Virus record (IMG/VR): IMGVR_UViG_3300036790_000215
Location: 1-27,757 of that record
Source: a virus
Length of the DNA: 27,757 bases
Reading direction: 5' to 3' (one strand)
Part shown: positions 7,477-13,776 of the stretch, piece by piece
Position numbering within the stretch: position 1 is the stretch's first letter
Layout of the letters: each line of letters starts with the position of its first letter
Position numbers and translations under genes: made by a program
The notes under the pieces: generated by a model
Databases searched by the model: none
Told to the model about the DNA's origin: nothing
The model's input: the letters and a program-made list of their open reading frames with translations, nothing else

Positions 7477-7740
7477 ATGGTAACAAGGCAGAGTCTGAAA
7501 CAGGCGAAGATCGATAAAGCAGAGGCAGATCTGCTTGCGCATCGCCTTGGTAACAGGATCATGGAATCTCCTGAGATCACCAAGTTCTGTGATAGAGTCG
7601 CGAGGCGCCAGAACGATTGGGACAATATCGATCCCATGCCTGAGGAAGATCCGAGGTATCAAGGCTACTGGGATACATACGCTCGGATCCAGTGCATCAT
7701 CGTAAGTAAGGCGCTAACAGAACTGATGGGTCGCATCTAG
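7477..7740 (+). CDS. Hypothetical protein, helical and charged
   Basis: The product is 87 residues, rich in charged residues, with a long N-terminal helix (QSLKQAKIDKAEADLLAHRL). The frame is open from ATG 7441, but that codon lies at the predicted transcript start. ATG 7477 has AGGAAGGAG ten bases upstream and is preferred. I recognise no family, signal peptide or membrane segment. It is the first gene behind promoter 2. Confidence 0.65.
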   Translation: MVTRQSLKQAKIDKAEADLLAHRLGNRIMESPEITKFCDRVARRQNDWDNIDPMPEEDPRYQGYWDTYARIQCIIVSKALTELMGRI

Positions 7741-7752
7741 AAAGGAACAACC

Positions 7753-7884
7753 ATGACGAAGCGCGAGCAAGCACAGTCCCAGATCAGAATGACCTTACTT
7801 AGGGAGGGACAGAAGACCTACCTAAGTAAGGCAGAGTGGGACTTCATCCTGGACATCTTCACAGGCTTGGAATGGGATAGATAG
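7753..7884 (+). CDS. Small hypothetical protein (43 residues)
   Basis: An ATG at 7753 follows AAAGGA with good spacing and opens a 43-codon frame ending at TAG 7882-7884. The peptide is MTKREQAQSQIRMTLLREGQ and onward to FTGLEWDR, a charged amphipathic sequence. It lies 12 bases after the previous gene and is probably co-transcribed from promoter 2. Function unknown. Confidence 0.5.
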   Translation: MTKREQAQSQIRMTLLREGQKTYLSKAEWDFILDIFTGLEWDR

Positions 7885-8092
7885 TAGGGCAGCGACTCTG
7901 GTCGTCTAAACCCCAGGGCCCAATCCAGGCTCTTACCAGCTAAGTTGAGGACCTCTTTGTCAGGCTCTTAACCAGGAGCTACCAAAGGTCAGAAGCACCC
8001 CTCACGGGGGTAGAAACTCAGTGAATCGTCCCGCTTGAGCGGTCTAGTGAAGGTCAGAGCCCGGCACAGAAGACCTACCTTTGGTCTATACT
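7885..8092. other. Intergenic segment with hairpins and repeats
   Basis: No gene is supported. AGGCTCTTA recurs (about 7931 and 7964), and AAGGTCAGA occurs twice (about 7984 and 8051). Compact hairpins include CCCC-TCAC-GGGG and CCGCT-TG-AGCGG. The motif ACCTACCTTTGGT, present at 7354 before promoter 2, returns at about 8074. The combination suggests a transcribed structured region or a partial duplication of the 7188-7384 segment. Confidence 0.4.
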
Positions 8093-8572
8093 GCAATGTT
8101 CCAACACTATGTATGATACATAAATTGATTGTCCCTTTTACTTAACAAACATGGTGGCGGTATTGTAACCCATTGAAATCATTGACTAAATTTTTTTTTT
8201 TTCAATCCGCAAAGTTGTGACACGCCTATATATATCAAATTTCTGACATAACTAAAATACTGTTGGAACAGTGCCGCAATTACCGGAGGGTAGGTACGAC
8301 AGTGTAGATATGCACAGATAAACAGTATTGATATACACAGATAATATACATATCTAATCTATTCTTACCTACCATTACCTATCCATACCTACTTTATATC
8401 TATCATAGTATTATATTATAAATCCATGATTTTATTGACTATTCTAGACTACATTGCAATGTTGATCCTAATGAAATCAATAAGTTAACAATTGATCCCC
8501 ATGCACTTACCACATAAAAGACAACTGCAGTATGTATGTGGTATACAGGCAAACGGAAGGATCAAAATAATT
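8093..8572. other. AT-rich repeat region, candidate replication origin
   Basis: This AT-rich segment has no supported gene. It holds two near-identical 15-mers of the form GATATRCACAGATAA at 8307-8321 and 8330-8344, 23 bases apart. Three TACCTA-type units lie in 10-base phase at 8365-8394, with an inverted GTAGGTA at about 8290. A 12-base T tract lies at 8191-8202. An inverted repeat (TGTTCCAACA at 8097-8106 with TGTTGGAACA at 8261-8270, extending to 16 of 18 matches) flanks the left half. Phased repeats plus easily melted DNA are typical of phage origins, but no initiator site is proven. Confidence 0.45.
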
Positions 8573-8574
8573 TC

Positions 8575-8625
8575 GGTCGGTCCCAATTTTGACTCTTGAG
8601 TTCCTTTATGGTCATCATTTATAAT
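8575..8625 (+). promoter_or_regulatory. Rightward promoter 3
   Basis: GGTCGGTC element at 8575, TTTTGAC box, -35 TTGAGT at 8596-8601, an 18-base spacer with GGTC at 8610, and TATAAT at 8620-8625. It precedes the operon beginning at 8670. Confidence 0.85.
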
Positions 8626-8669
8626 ATAATCATAATTGATACAGTGCGGGAGGTACCGAAGTCGTAACA

Positions 8670-8795
8670 ATGATGTCAATTGCTCTCATTACTGGTGCAA
8701 TGTACTACTACTGCATTGCACTGGCAATCAGAGCCGGCCTACGGATCTACTATAAGGCTCTGCTTGGCATAACAGACCAACTCAACAAGGAGTAA
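8670..8795 (+). CDS. Small single-pass membrane protein (41 residues)
   Basis: The ATG at 8670 opens 41 codons to TAA 8793-8795. Residues 3-25 (SIALITGAMYYYCIALAI and beyond) are hydrophobic and form a likely transmembrane helix; the C-terminus is charged. A GGGAGG site lies 16 bases upstream, farther than usual, so the start is less certain. It is the first gene behind promoter 3. Function unknown; nothing links it to lysis. Confidence 0.5.
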   Translation: MMSIALITGAMYYYCIALAIRAGLRIYYKALLGITDQLNKE

Positions 8796-8803
8796 CAAGT
8801 ACA

Positions 8804-9028
8804 ATGTCACCGGATGAACAGAAAGACCTTGACGTCCTCAAGGCGGCAATTGCCGATCTCAAGAGGGCAGGGTTTGATGGGGCACAGATGTGTCTCCAGA
8901 TGGCCAACTCGACCCTTCCACACACAGGCTACAAGTCCAGAGAGGAAGCCGCTATAGGGACTCTCAAGTCCTACATGAGAGACATTAAGAGTCTGGAGAA
9001 GGCCTACCTGAAGAAGTACCCAGACTGA
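8804..9028 (+). CDS. Hypothetical protein (74 residues)
   Basis: The product is a soluble, mainly helical protein that ends LKSYMRDIKSLEKAYLKKYP. The AAGGAG site that overlaps the end of the previous gene lies 11 bases before the ATG. It belongs to the operon behind promoter 3. No family recognised. Confidence 0.7.
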   Translation: MSPDEQKDLDVLKAAIADLKRAGFDGAQMCLQMANSTLPHTGYKSREEAAIGTLKSYMRDIKSLEKAYLKKYPD

Positions 9029-9049
9029 CAGCAAAGGAGCACAGTGTCA

Positions 9050-9199
9050 ATGATTAACATCCTACGTAAGGTCCTCTGCGCACTCGGAATCCACCGGTGG
9101 CAGACAGACACCAGCGCAGAGGGGCTCTTGATCGCCAAATGGGGCAGAGAGCAATTCACCTGCGGATACTGTTCAGCCAAGCAGATAACAGTGAAGTAG
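9050..9199 (+). CDS. Small zinc-ribbon-like protein (49 residues)
   Basis: The ATG at 9050 is ten bases after AAAGGAG. The peptide has Cys10 and His15 (CALGIHRW) and Cys38/Cys41 (CGYC), a pattern consistent with one zinc-binding site. Short phage proteins with GxHxW and CxxC occur widely, but the role is unknown. It lies between the genes at 8804 and 9212 in one operon. Confidence 0.6.
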   Translation: MINILRKVLCALGIHRWQTDTSAEGLLIAKWGREQFTCGYCSAKQITVK

Positions 9200-9211
9200 G
9201 AGCACAACAAC

Positions 9212-9463
9212 ATGCCGTCGTTCAATATCCGTCACCTTTCGGTTCAGGCATATGCTGGTGGCAACACCCTGTGGAGTCACAACCTGAAAAGCCTCACCAG
9301 CACAGAGGGGCTCAACACAGTCATGCATGAGGGCTACATGAACAGCGCTCATGACATGCTGAGTGTGGGGGATGTAATCTTCTTCCACTTCAGTGACGGC
9401 GCCGCGATGCGGGCAGTCGCAGACATCGCCCCTCACAAGGTTGTGCTTGCTAGACTAGACTAG
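9212..9463 (+). CDS. Conserved phage protein of unknown function
   Basis: This 83-residue protein follows AGGAG with good spacing. It has the pattern FNIRHLSVQAYAGGNTLWSH near the start and AHDMLSVGDVIFFHFSDGAAM further on. I recall a small conserved phage family with the form RHLSVLAYANGFTLWHY plus DMLxxGDMI; its function is not established. It is the last gene behind promoter 3, and a hairpin overlaps its stop codon. Confidence 0.7.
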   Translation: MPSFNIRHLSVQAYAGGNTLWSHNLKSLTSTEGLNTVMHEGYMNSAHDMLSVGDVIFFHFSDGAAMRAVADIAPHKVVLARLD

Positions 9464-9470
9464 CAAGCAC
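9443..9470 (+). terminator. Hairpin overlapping a stop codon
   Basis: GTGCTTGCTAG (9443-9453) and CTAGCAAGCAC (9460-9470) form a perfect 11-bp stem with a 6-base loop that includes the end of the 9212 gene. No T-run follows, so it may be a weak terminator or an RNA-stability element. Confidence 0.5.
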
Positions 9471-9514
9471 AGTCACACGCCCAAAAATCTGAGAACCCTC
9501 CCCCATTTTGACTC

Positions 9515-9544
9515 TTGTGGTCACCTTGGGTCACAGAGTATAAT
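9515..9544 (+). promoter_or_regulatory. Rightward promoter 4
   Basis: TTTTGAC box, -35 TTGTGG at 9515-9520, an 18-base spacer with GGTC at 9529, and -10 TATAAT at 9539-9544. The GGTCGACC element is not present. It drives the genes from 9577 onward. Confidence 0.85.
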
Positions 9545-9576
9545 AGGGGTACGAAAGAAGAACAGAGGAGCTATCA

Positions 9577-9753
9577 ATGCCTTGGGTTGTTGAAGCTACG
9601 TATGGAGCCAGCTACCAGAAACCTTACTGGCGCAAGTTACACACTGCTCCAATCCATGACACTGAGGAAGATGCAGTAATCAGGGCAAACCTGTATGAGG
9701 AGCACTGCAAGGAACTGGGAGTTGAAGCAGACACCAGGATCAGAAAAGTATAG
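9577..9753 (+). CDS. Hypothetical protein (58 residues)
   Basis: The ATG at 9577 follows GAGGAG with good spacing and is the first start after promoter 4. The frame runs to TAG 9751-9753. The product begins MPWVVEATYG and has a charged helical second half. No family recognised; its place directly behind the promoter supports it as real. Confidence 0.65.
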   Translation: MPWVVEATYGASYQKPYWRKLHTAPIHDTEEDAVIRANLYEEHCKELGVEADTRIRKV

Positions 9754-9757
9754 TCCT

Positions 9758-9985
9758 GTGAAGAATCTTTGGACAATTACCAACGAAGATAAGGGTCGCC
9801 TAATCAACAAGGGTGCGACCTTTCAAGGAGCCTACCTTTACGCATCACGTTACGAAAAGATCAATGTGATCCGTGGAGGAGTCAAGGTGCCCCACGTATG
9901 TACAAGCCATACAGTGGCACAGCTGAAGAAGTTGCTGGGCCAACGTGCCTATACTCACTACCCTAGACTGAATCCTTTAGTCTAG
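9758..9985 (+). CDS. Hypothetical protein (about 75 residues)
   Basis: The frame is open from 9695 inside the previous gene, but GTG 9758, four bases after the previous stop, is a more likely start by coupling; the ribosome site is weak. The product is small, basic and mixed alpha/beta (TITNEDKGRLINKGATFQGA). An 8-bp inverted repeat overlaps the end of the gene. Function unknown. Confidence 0.5.
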   Translation: MKNLWTITNEDKGRLINKGATFQGAYLYASRYEKINVIRGGVKVPHVCTSHTVAQLKKLLGQRAYTHYPRLNPLV

Positions 9986-9986
9986 G
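9962..9986 (+). terminator. Hairpin overlapping a stop codon
   Basis: CCTAGACT (9962-9969) pairs with AGTCTAGG (9979-9986), with a 9-base loop, across the stop of the 9758 gene. There is no T-run. The CTAGACT core is shared with the hairpin at 9443. Confidence 0.4.
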
Positions 9987-10013
9987 TAACACGCAGAAGG
10001 ATCTGTACAAACC

Positions 10014-10511
10014 ATGAAAACGAGCGCAACAAGCCTGGAGCAGCGGGTAAACACGGATACCGACATTGAGCAAGCCAAAGCTCCTGATCTCAACAGCCTT
10101 CCTATCTCCCCTGAAGTCGCAGCACTGATCGCGCAACAGGTGCCAGCAATTGCTGCAACCGCACCAACCACAGGAAGGGTCCTTGCGGCAAGCCCCGTTC
10201 CTGGAATCTATCCGATCATTGAGGCTGTGAGGGTGGAGGTCAATAAGCTCACCACTACTGCGGCGAGGATCCGGTATCTCCACTCGGTCGGGTTGAACAC
10301 CACACAGATCAGCAAGACACTGGACATCCTCTACCAGCACGTACGCAACACACTGACTCGACCGGTGAAGCGCCCTTTGGGACTCAACGCACCACCACAG
10401 CTGCTGCCAGCACAGGCACCAGTGGTGCAGATCCCACAGGCAAGTGAGACCTCCGAGCAATCTACGGCTACCGCCACTGAGCTGAGTTTCACCTCCGCGA
10501 AGGCGGCCTAA
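10014..10511 (+). CDS. Helix-turn-helix protein with low-complexity flanks
   Basis: The 165-residue protein has a central helix-turn-helix at residues 84-116 (ARIRYLHSVGLNTTQISKTL then ILYQHVRNTLTRP). It resembles the domain at 6920 in the G, helix, YQxVRN order. The flanking regions are Ala/Pro/Thr-rich and likely disordered. The start is the first ATG after the hairpin at 9962, with AGAAGGA upstream. A DNA-binding role is inferred from the domain; it may regulate phage promoters or bind DNA structurally. Confidence 0.65.
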   Translation: MKTSATSLEQRVNTDTDIEQAKAPDLNSLPISPEVAALIAQQVPAIAATAPTTGRVLAASPVPGIYPIIEAVRVEVNKLTTTAARIRYLHSVGLNTTQISKTLDILYQHVRNTLTRPVKRPLGLNAPPQLLPAQAPVVQIPQASETSEQSTATATELSFTSAKAA

Positions 10512-10545
10512 ACAACACGGTACTAACAAGCACCGGGATAGCTTG

Positions 10546-10574
10546 GGAGTCAGAGCCTTACAACCTCTGACTCC
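10546..10574 (+). terminator. Intergenic hairpin
   Basis: GGAGTCAGAG (10546-10555) and CTCTGACTCC (10565-10574) form a perfect 10-bp stem with a 9-base loop. No clear T-run follows. It may reduce read-through between the 10014 and 10607 genes or protect the upstream transcript. Confidence 0.5.
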
Positions 10575-10606
10575 TTGGCAATCCTGCCAGAGAGGAACGA
10601 GCAAAC

Positions 10607-10891
10607 ATGGATAACCGAGGGCAAGATAAGAAGCCCGCCGTAGCTCAGTCGAAGAGCCGTCGGGCGAAGTACTCGAGCTACCGTACTCAGAACCACAGGG
10701 CTCTGAACAAGGCCAAGAGAAAGGAGCGCCACCTGAAGCGCCTGGAGTTCTTCGACTACCGACATTTCAACTCCAGCAGGACATGCCTCCACCGCGACAG
10801 CTGGAAGCCAGTAGGAGCCGTTCTGCGCTACGTGCGAAGGCACCAGAGCGAGTACACGAACGCCGAGCTGATCCAGGCAGGAGTCATCTGA
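10607..10891 (+). CDS. Small very basic hypothetical protein
   Basis: This 94-residue protein is strongly basic in its N-terminal half (SKSRRAKYSSYRTQNHRALN and KAKRKERHLKRL), which suggests nucleic-acid binding. AGAGAGGA precedes the ATG. No known domain is recognised. It is followed after three bases by the next gene in the same operon. Confidence 0.65.
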   Translation: MDNRGQDKKPAVAQSKSRRAKYSSYRTQNHRALNKAKRKERHLKRLEFFDYRHFNSSRTCLHRDSWKPVGAVLRYVRRHQSEYTNAELIQAGVI

Positions 10892-10894
10892 ACA

Positions 10895-11320
10895 ATGGGC
10901 ATCAGAGGAAGTGACTATCCTACAGCTAGTCTGCAGGGTAAAATGATCCCGTTCTGGAAGCTTGACAGCACAGATCGGGACGCTATGGTCGAGCACATCA
11001 TGGGAGGTAACGACCATGAAGACCTTACGATCGCCTACCTTGAACGATACTCCCGGGAGGAGCTCACGATCCTTCAGGCAGAGATCGACCTGCAAAGGCG
11101 AATTGAGGATGCAGAGGCCTGTATTAAGAATCTGGCCGAGAGTACTTACTTCATCCCTGATGACCTCCAGAAGGTTCTGATCGCACTGGTGCAGCGAGAG
11201 CGCTTGAGGATCAAAGATGAGACAGGATCAATGAAGTTTGCTGACAGTGGCTTCGTCGAGCTGGGTAAGCAGGAAGAGGAGCTGAATGCCTTGTTAGAGC
11301 ACCTGAAGCACCTAAAGTGA
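10895..11320 (+). CDS. Hypothetical coiled-coil protein (141 residues)
   Basis: The ATG at 10895 lies three bases after the previous stop, and the upstream GGCAGGAG supports it. The central and C-terminal parts are long charged helices (AEIDLQRRIEDAEACIKNLA and EEELNALLEHLKHL), compatible with a coiled coil. No known domain is recognised. The next small frame starts in an overlap with its stop codon. Confidence 0.7.
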   Translation: MGIRGSDYPTASLQGKMIPFWKLDSTDRDAMVEHIMGGNDHEDLTIAYLERYSREELTILQAEIDLQRRIEDAEACIKNLAESTYFIPDDLQKVLIALVQRERLRIKDETGSMKFADSGFVELGKQEEELNALLEHLKHLK

Positions 11321-11448
11321 TCTGGAAGTACTTCAAAGCGGTCGCAGTCATGCTCCTAACGGACATGATCGCGACCGACACGCAACTCAGCTGGGGCGAT
11401 GCACATACTTTGGCGTGCATCTTCCTCAGGCAGAATGGGTGGTCATAG
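11317..11448 (+). CDS. Possible small protein (43 residues)
   Basis: A GTG at 11317 overlaps the TGA of the previous gene and opens 43 codons to TAG 11446-11448. The peptide has a hydrophobic stretch (YFKAVAVMLLTDMIATD) but no convincing membrane helix. The ribosome site is weak, so it depends on coupling. It exactly fills the gap between two genes, which is the main support. Confidence 0.4.
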   Translation: MIWKYFKAVAVMLLTDMIATDTQLSWGDAHTLACIFLRQNGWS

Positions 11449-11450
11449 AC

Positions 11451-11651
11451 ATGGCAATCACTGAGCAGGAAGTGCATGAGGCTCTGGACAGTGCAGTCAC
11501 AAACGGCTACAAGGCTGTGCTCCTGAGTACAAGTCCGGAAGCTGTTTGTGAGGATCTTGTCGAGTGCGGAGGCGTACCTGAGAATACTCCCCTGACAGAG
11601 CTCTTCCCTCATGTGGTGAGCTGGCAGGCAAAGAACAGACCAAAAAACTAG
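11451..11651 (+). CDS. Hypothetical protein (66 residues)
   Basis: ATG 11451 is preferred over upstream GTG codons because GGGTGG lies nine bases before it and the previous frame ends three bases earlier. The product is acidic, with ITEQEVHEALDSAV as a first helix. No family recognised. It ends just before promoter 5. Confidence 0.6.
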   Translation: MAITEQEVHEALDSAVTNGYKAVLLSTSPEAVCEDLVECGGVPENTPLTELFPHVVSWQAKNRPKN

Positions 11652-11652
11652 A

Positions 11653-11703
11653 GGTCAACCGCTATTTTGACCCTTGATGACCTCAAAGGTCATCATCTAT
11701 AAT
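11653..11703 (+). promoter_or_regulatory. Rightward promoter 5 with perfect operator dyad
   Basis: GGTCAACC at 11653-11660, a TTTTGAC box, -35 TTGATG at 11674-11679, an 18-base spacer, and TATAAT at 11698-11703. The spacer holds a perfect 9-base inverted repeat, TGATGACCT and AGGTCATCA (11675-11695), the cleanest operator in the set. Confidence 0.88.
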
Positions 11704-11731
11704 AGTGGCATAAAGGGAAAGGACTCAGAAC

Positions 11732-11968
11732 ATGGCAAACCCTAATAGCCCTCGTACGTACACAGTAACTGATGAGTTCATCAGGCGCGTCAATGCGATG
11801 TTGGAAACCAGACCCTGGGCTGGGCACTACGAGATCTCCCAGCTCGAGGAAGCCTATCTCAATGGCAAGCAGGTCGGAAGGCTCTTCTACCAGCAGATTG
11901 AACGAGCTGTGAAGAAGTTCGAGCGGGAGCGGGCTCAGGCTTCAACGGCAAACAGAGAGGAGTACTAG
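11732..11968 (+). CDS. Hypothetical protein (78 residues)
   Basis: The first gene behind promoter 5, with AAAGGA before the ATG. The product has a helical C-terminal half (FYQQIERAVKKFERERAQAS). It is soluble, with no recognised domain. Confidence 0.7.
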   Translation: MANPNSPRTYTVTDEFIRRVNAMLETRPWAGHYEISQLEEAYLNGKQVGRLFYQQIERAVKKFERERAQASTANREEY

Positions 11969-11972
11969 CACC

Positions 11973-12179
11973 ATGTACAAGATCCAAACCTTCACAAGAG
12001 TTCGTGAGACCAAAGGCACCTGGGTTTACCAGGAGGTCGATGAAGAGGGCATCCCGAAGGCGCAGAACGATCCAACTCTGATGGTCGGAGTGCTCTACGT
12101 CCGCAAGAACACCTTTAGCAACCCTCACGCAGCCCCTCAGAAGATCCAGGTGAGCATCGACGACGACGGACAAGGCTAA
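11973..12179 (+). CDS. Hypothetical protein (68 residues)
   Basis: It starts four bases after the previous stop and is preceded by AGAGAGGAG inside that gene. The peptide looks beta-rich (TKGTWVYQEVDEEG, MVGVLYVRKN) and ends in a run of Asp. No family recognised. Confidence 0.7.
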   Translation: MYKIQTFTRVRETKGTWVYQEVDEEGIPKAQNDPTLMVGVLYVRKNTFSNPHAAPQKIQVSIDDDGQG

Positions 12180-12196
12180 AGTCAAGCGCCAGATCA

Positions 12197-12457
12197 GTGG
12201 CTAAGCACGGACGTTACAGCCGGATCAGAGAGCTCTGGGGGGAGGCCTGTCCTAAATGTAAGGAGGTCTTCCTTCAGGGTACCCATCACATTTGCCTGTC
12301 GAAGTGTAAGTACTGTCTTGCTTTGCATCGCAATCCCTCGACCCAGATGTGTAACCGGTGCTGGAACCTGGATGTCGGTATTCGAAAGGACCCAGAGATC
12401 GCCCGACTCATCATGGTCGACATGCGCTTCAGGATTGGGAAGGTACCAAGAGGCTAA
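12197..12457 (+). CDS. Zinc-ribbon protein with multiple Cys pairs
   Basis: The 86-residue protein has CPKC (18-21), HHIC (30-33), CKYC (37-40) and CNRC (52-55), enough for two zinc sites. Such small treble-clef or ribbon proteins are common in phages and may bind nucleic acid or host protein. The start is GTG 12197 with only a weak ribosome site. The next gene overlaps its stop by one base. Confidence 0.7.
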   Translation: MAKHGRYSRIRELWGEACPKCKEVFLQGTHHICLSKCKYCLALHRNPSTQMCNRCWNLDVGIRKDPEIARLIMVDMRFRIGKVPRG

Positions 12458-12711
12458 TGGCAGGGCGTCTTAAGGTCAAGAGCAGGCGCGATCTGGACAG
12501 CTACAACTTCAATCCGGCAATCAGAGCCCAGATCGAGGCCAAGCTGCGAGAACAGGGTGTAATAACTCCTGGCGCTAATGCCGGCGCGCAGTCTAAGGCA
12601 CAACACCCGAAAGGCGGAAAGAGAATCCCGCTCCCAATCATGCTGGCAGTCCTAGGCTTCTTAGCGTTCATTGCCATCATGCTCCTAACGCATCCTCCTG
12701 GAGGCCACTAA
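12457..12711 (+). CDS. Small tail-anchored membrane protein
   Basis: ATG 12457 shares a base with the previous TAA. The 84-residue product has a basic N-terminal cytoplasmic part and one hydrophobic helix at residues 57-78 (IPLPIMLAVLGFLAFIAIML), followed by a short tail. This topology places a soluble domain at the inner face of the membrane. Function unknown; no lysis gene is beside it. Confidence 0.65.
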   Translation: MAGRLKVKSRRDLDSYNFNPAIRAQIEAKLREQGVITPGANAGAQSKAQHPKGGKRIPLPIMLAVLGFLAFIAIMLLTHPPGGH

Positions 12712-12752
12712 GTTGAAGACGTGTACCGAATTAGAAAGGAAATAGCACTTTC

Positions 12753-12947
12753 ATGCCAATAATACCAATCACCCGTGATATGCTCATGACAATCCTTGGA
12801 GCATTACATGACACTCAATGCGACCTTGAGGCAAAATGCTGCGCAAACCCCGAAGAAGCGGACCAGAGTATAGCCGACTACACAGAGGAGATCGTGAAGA
12901 TCACCCAAGCTCAAGTCTGGTTAAGGTGCTTTGTAAATAAGTCGTAA
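12753..12947 (+). CDS. Hypothetical protein (64 residues)
   Basis: AAAGGA lies about 12 bases before the ATG. The product is an acidic helical protein with three cysteines (CDLEAKCC) and no recognised domain. It is followed by 149 bases without a supported gene. Confidence 0.6.
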   Translation: MPIIPITRDMLMTILGALHDTQCDLEAKCCANPEEADQSIADYTEEIVKITQAQVWLRCFVNKS

Positions 12948-13022
12948 AGACGCGATTAGAGTGCACAGCATCTCATACTGCGTCAACCACCCCGCTACCG
13001 GCGAGCACGTAATGGGAATGGG

Positions 13023-13078
13023 ATGAGTGAACGGCGACTTACCGAGCACGAGCACGCGCGCAATGAGTGAACGGCGAC
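13023..13078. repeat. 16-bp direct repeat, 40-base spacing
   Basis: ATGAGTGAACGGCGAC occurs at 13023-13038 and again at 13063-13078, exactly 40 bases apart. Both copies contain an ATG, the first opening a 15-codon frame, but neither has a strong ribosome site. The intervening DNA is GC-rich with GAGCACGAGCACG. It looks like a small local duplication in the leader of the 13097 gene. Confidence 0.75.
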
Positions 13079-13096
13079 CTGCTGGAAGGAGTAGCA

Positions 13097-13312
13097 ATGC
13101 CTTGGTTTGGACTAAGATCAATTGCCCAACCCAAAGGGCCAGAGATCAGTCAGAACGATGCATTCGATATTCTGGCCGCTAAAGCCCTAGAGATGGAGCA
13201 ATACCCAAGGGAGGTAGTCCAAAAGGGCGTTGCTCTGGGCTGGGCAGAACGAATGAAGATGCTGGCCGGGAAGTACAACTGGGACTTCCGCTTTACCATC
13301 AAAGACAAGTAA
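13097..13312 (+). CDS. Hypothetical protein (71 residues)
   Basis: GGAAGGAG lies seven bases before ATG 13097, which is preferred over the upstream GTG at 13067. The sequence (NDAFDILAAKALEMEQYPRE, then KGVALGWAERMKMLAG) is helical. No family recognised. A purine-rich stretch follows, then promoter 6. Confidence 0.65.
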   Translation: MPWFGLRSIAQPKGPEISQNDAFDILAAKALEMEQYPREVVQKGVALGWAERMKMLAGKYNWDFRFTIKDK

Positions 13313-13349
13313 GGAGAGAAAGAGAAAGAGGGAGGCCAAAAATAATTTA

Positions 13350-13400
13350 GGTCGACCTCTATTTTGACTCTTGATGTTCCTTTGTGTCTTATGATATAAT
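13350..13400 (+). promoter_or_regulatory. Rightward promoter 6
   Basis: GGTCGACC palindrome at 13350-13357, TTTTGAC at 13362-13368, -35 TTGATG at 13371-13376, an 18-base spacer, and TATAAT at 13395-13400. It heads the 13435 operon. Confidence 0.88.
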
Positions 13401-13434
13401 ATAGACACAATAGAACAGAGGGAGCGAAGACCAT

Positions 13435-13776
13435 ATGGCTCAGTACTTCATCTACCCAGATACTCAAGAACCCTTCACAGGAAGACCTGTACCCTATCAC
13501 AGACAGGATGCGAACACGCACTTCCTGACTCACTACGGTAATGCCAAGTACCTAGCCTTCTTCTTGGCCAACACATGCGACTTCGGAGAACGTCGCCAGT
13601 TGGCTAAGGAGATGGAGGTCTGTGACAGAAAACTAGCCTCCTGGCGCAGACACATCAACTTTGAACCTGCAGTCGTAGCCCGAGAAACTCAGGTAATTGA
13701 CGCTACGTGGGCATCAGGTAAAAGGTACACACCAGACAATGGCAAAGGCAGTGCGCAACACGGCAAGAAAGACTAG
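13435..13776 (+). CDS. Hypothetical protein (113 residues)
   Basis: The ATG follows GAGGGAG and is the first start behind promoter 6. The product is soluble and helical in its second half (ERRQLAKEMEVCDRKLASWR). I do not recognise a domain. It overlaps the next gene by 38 bases, a larger overlap than usual here. Confidence 0.7.
   Translation: MAQYFIYPDTQEPFTGRPVPYHRQDANTHFLTHYGNAKYLAFFLANTCDFGERRQLAKEMEVCDRKLASWRRHINFEPAVVARETQVIDATWASGKRYTPDNGKGSAQHGKKD

Noticed and set aside
8843-8854. GGCAATTGCC palindrome inside the gene at 8804, also near 27225
   Set aside because: It matches the core of the 6674-6788 repeats, but it lies in coding sequence without the other elements; a 10-base palindrome can occur by chance.
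9963-10604. 213-codon minus-strand frame
   Set aside because: It is Cys/Leu-rich without domains and runs antisense to the helix-turn-helix gene; no promoter or ribosome site on that strand.
10550-11095. 181-codon minus-strand frame
   Set aside because: Antisense to two plus-strand genes with good starts; composition is not protein-like.
12955-13015. tRNA-like stretch with CTCATAC
   Set aside because: The anticodon-like loop has only three or four stem pairs and there is no T-arm; rejected as a tRNA.
13150-13533. Minus-strand 127-codon frame across promoter 6
   Set aside because: It runs across a clear promoter and two gene ends; no start signal on that strand.
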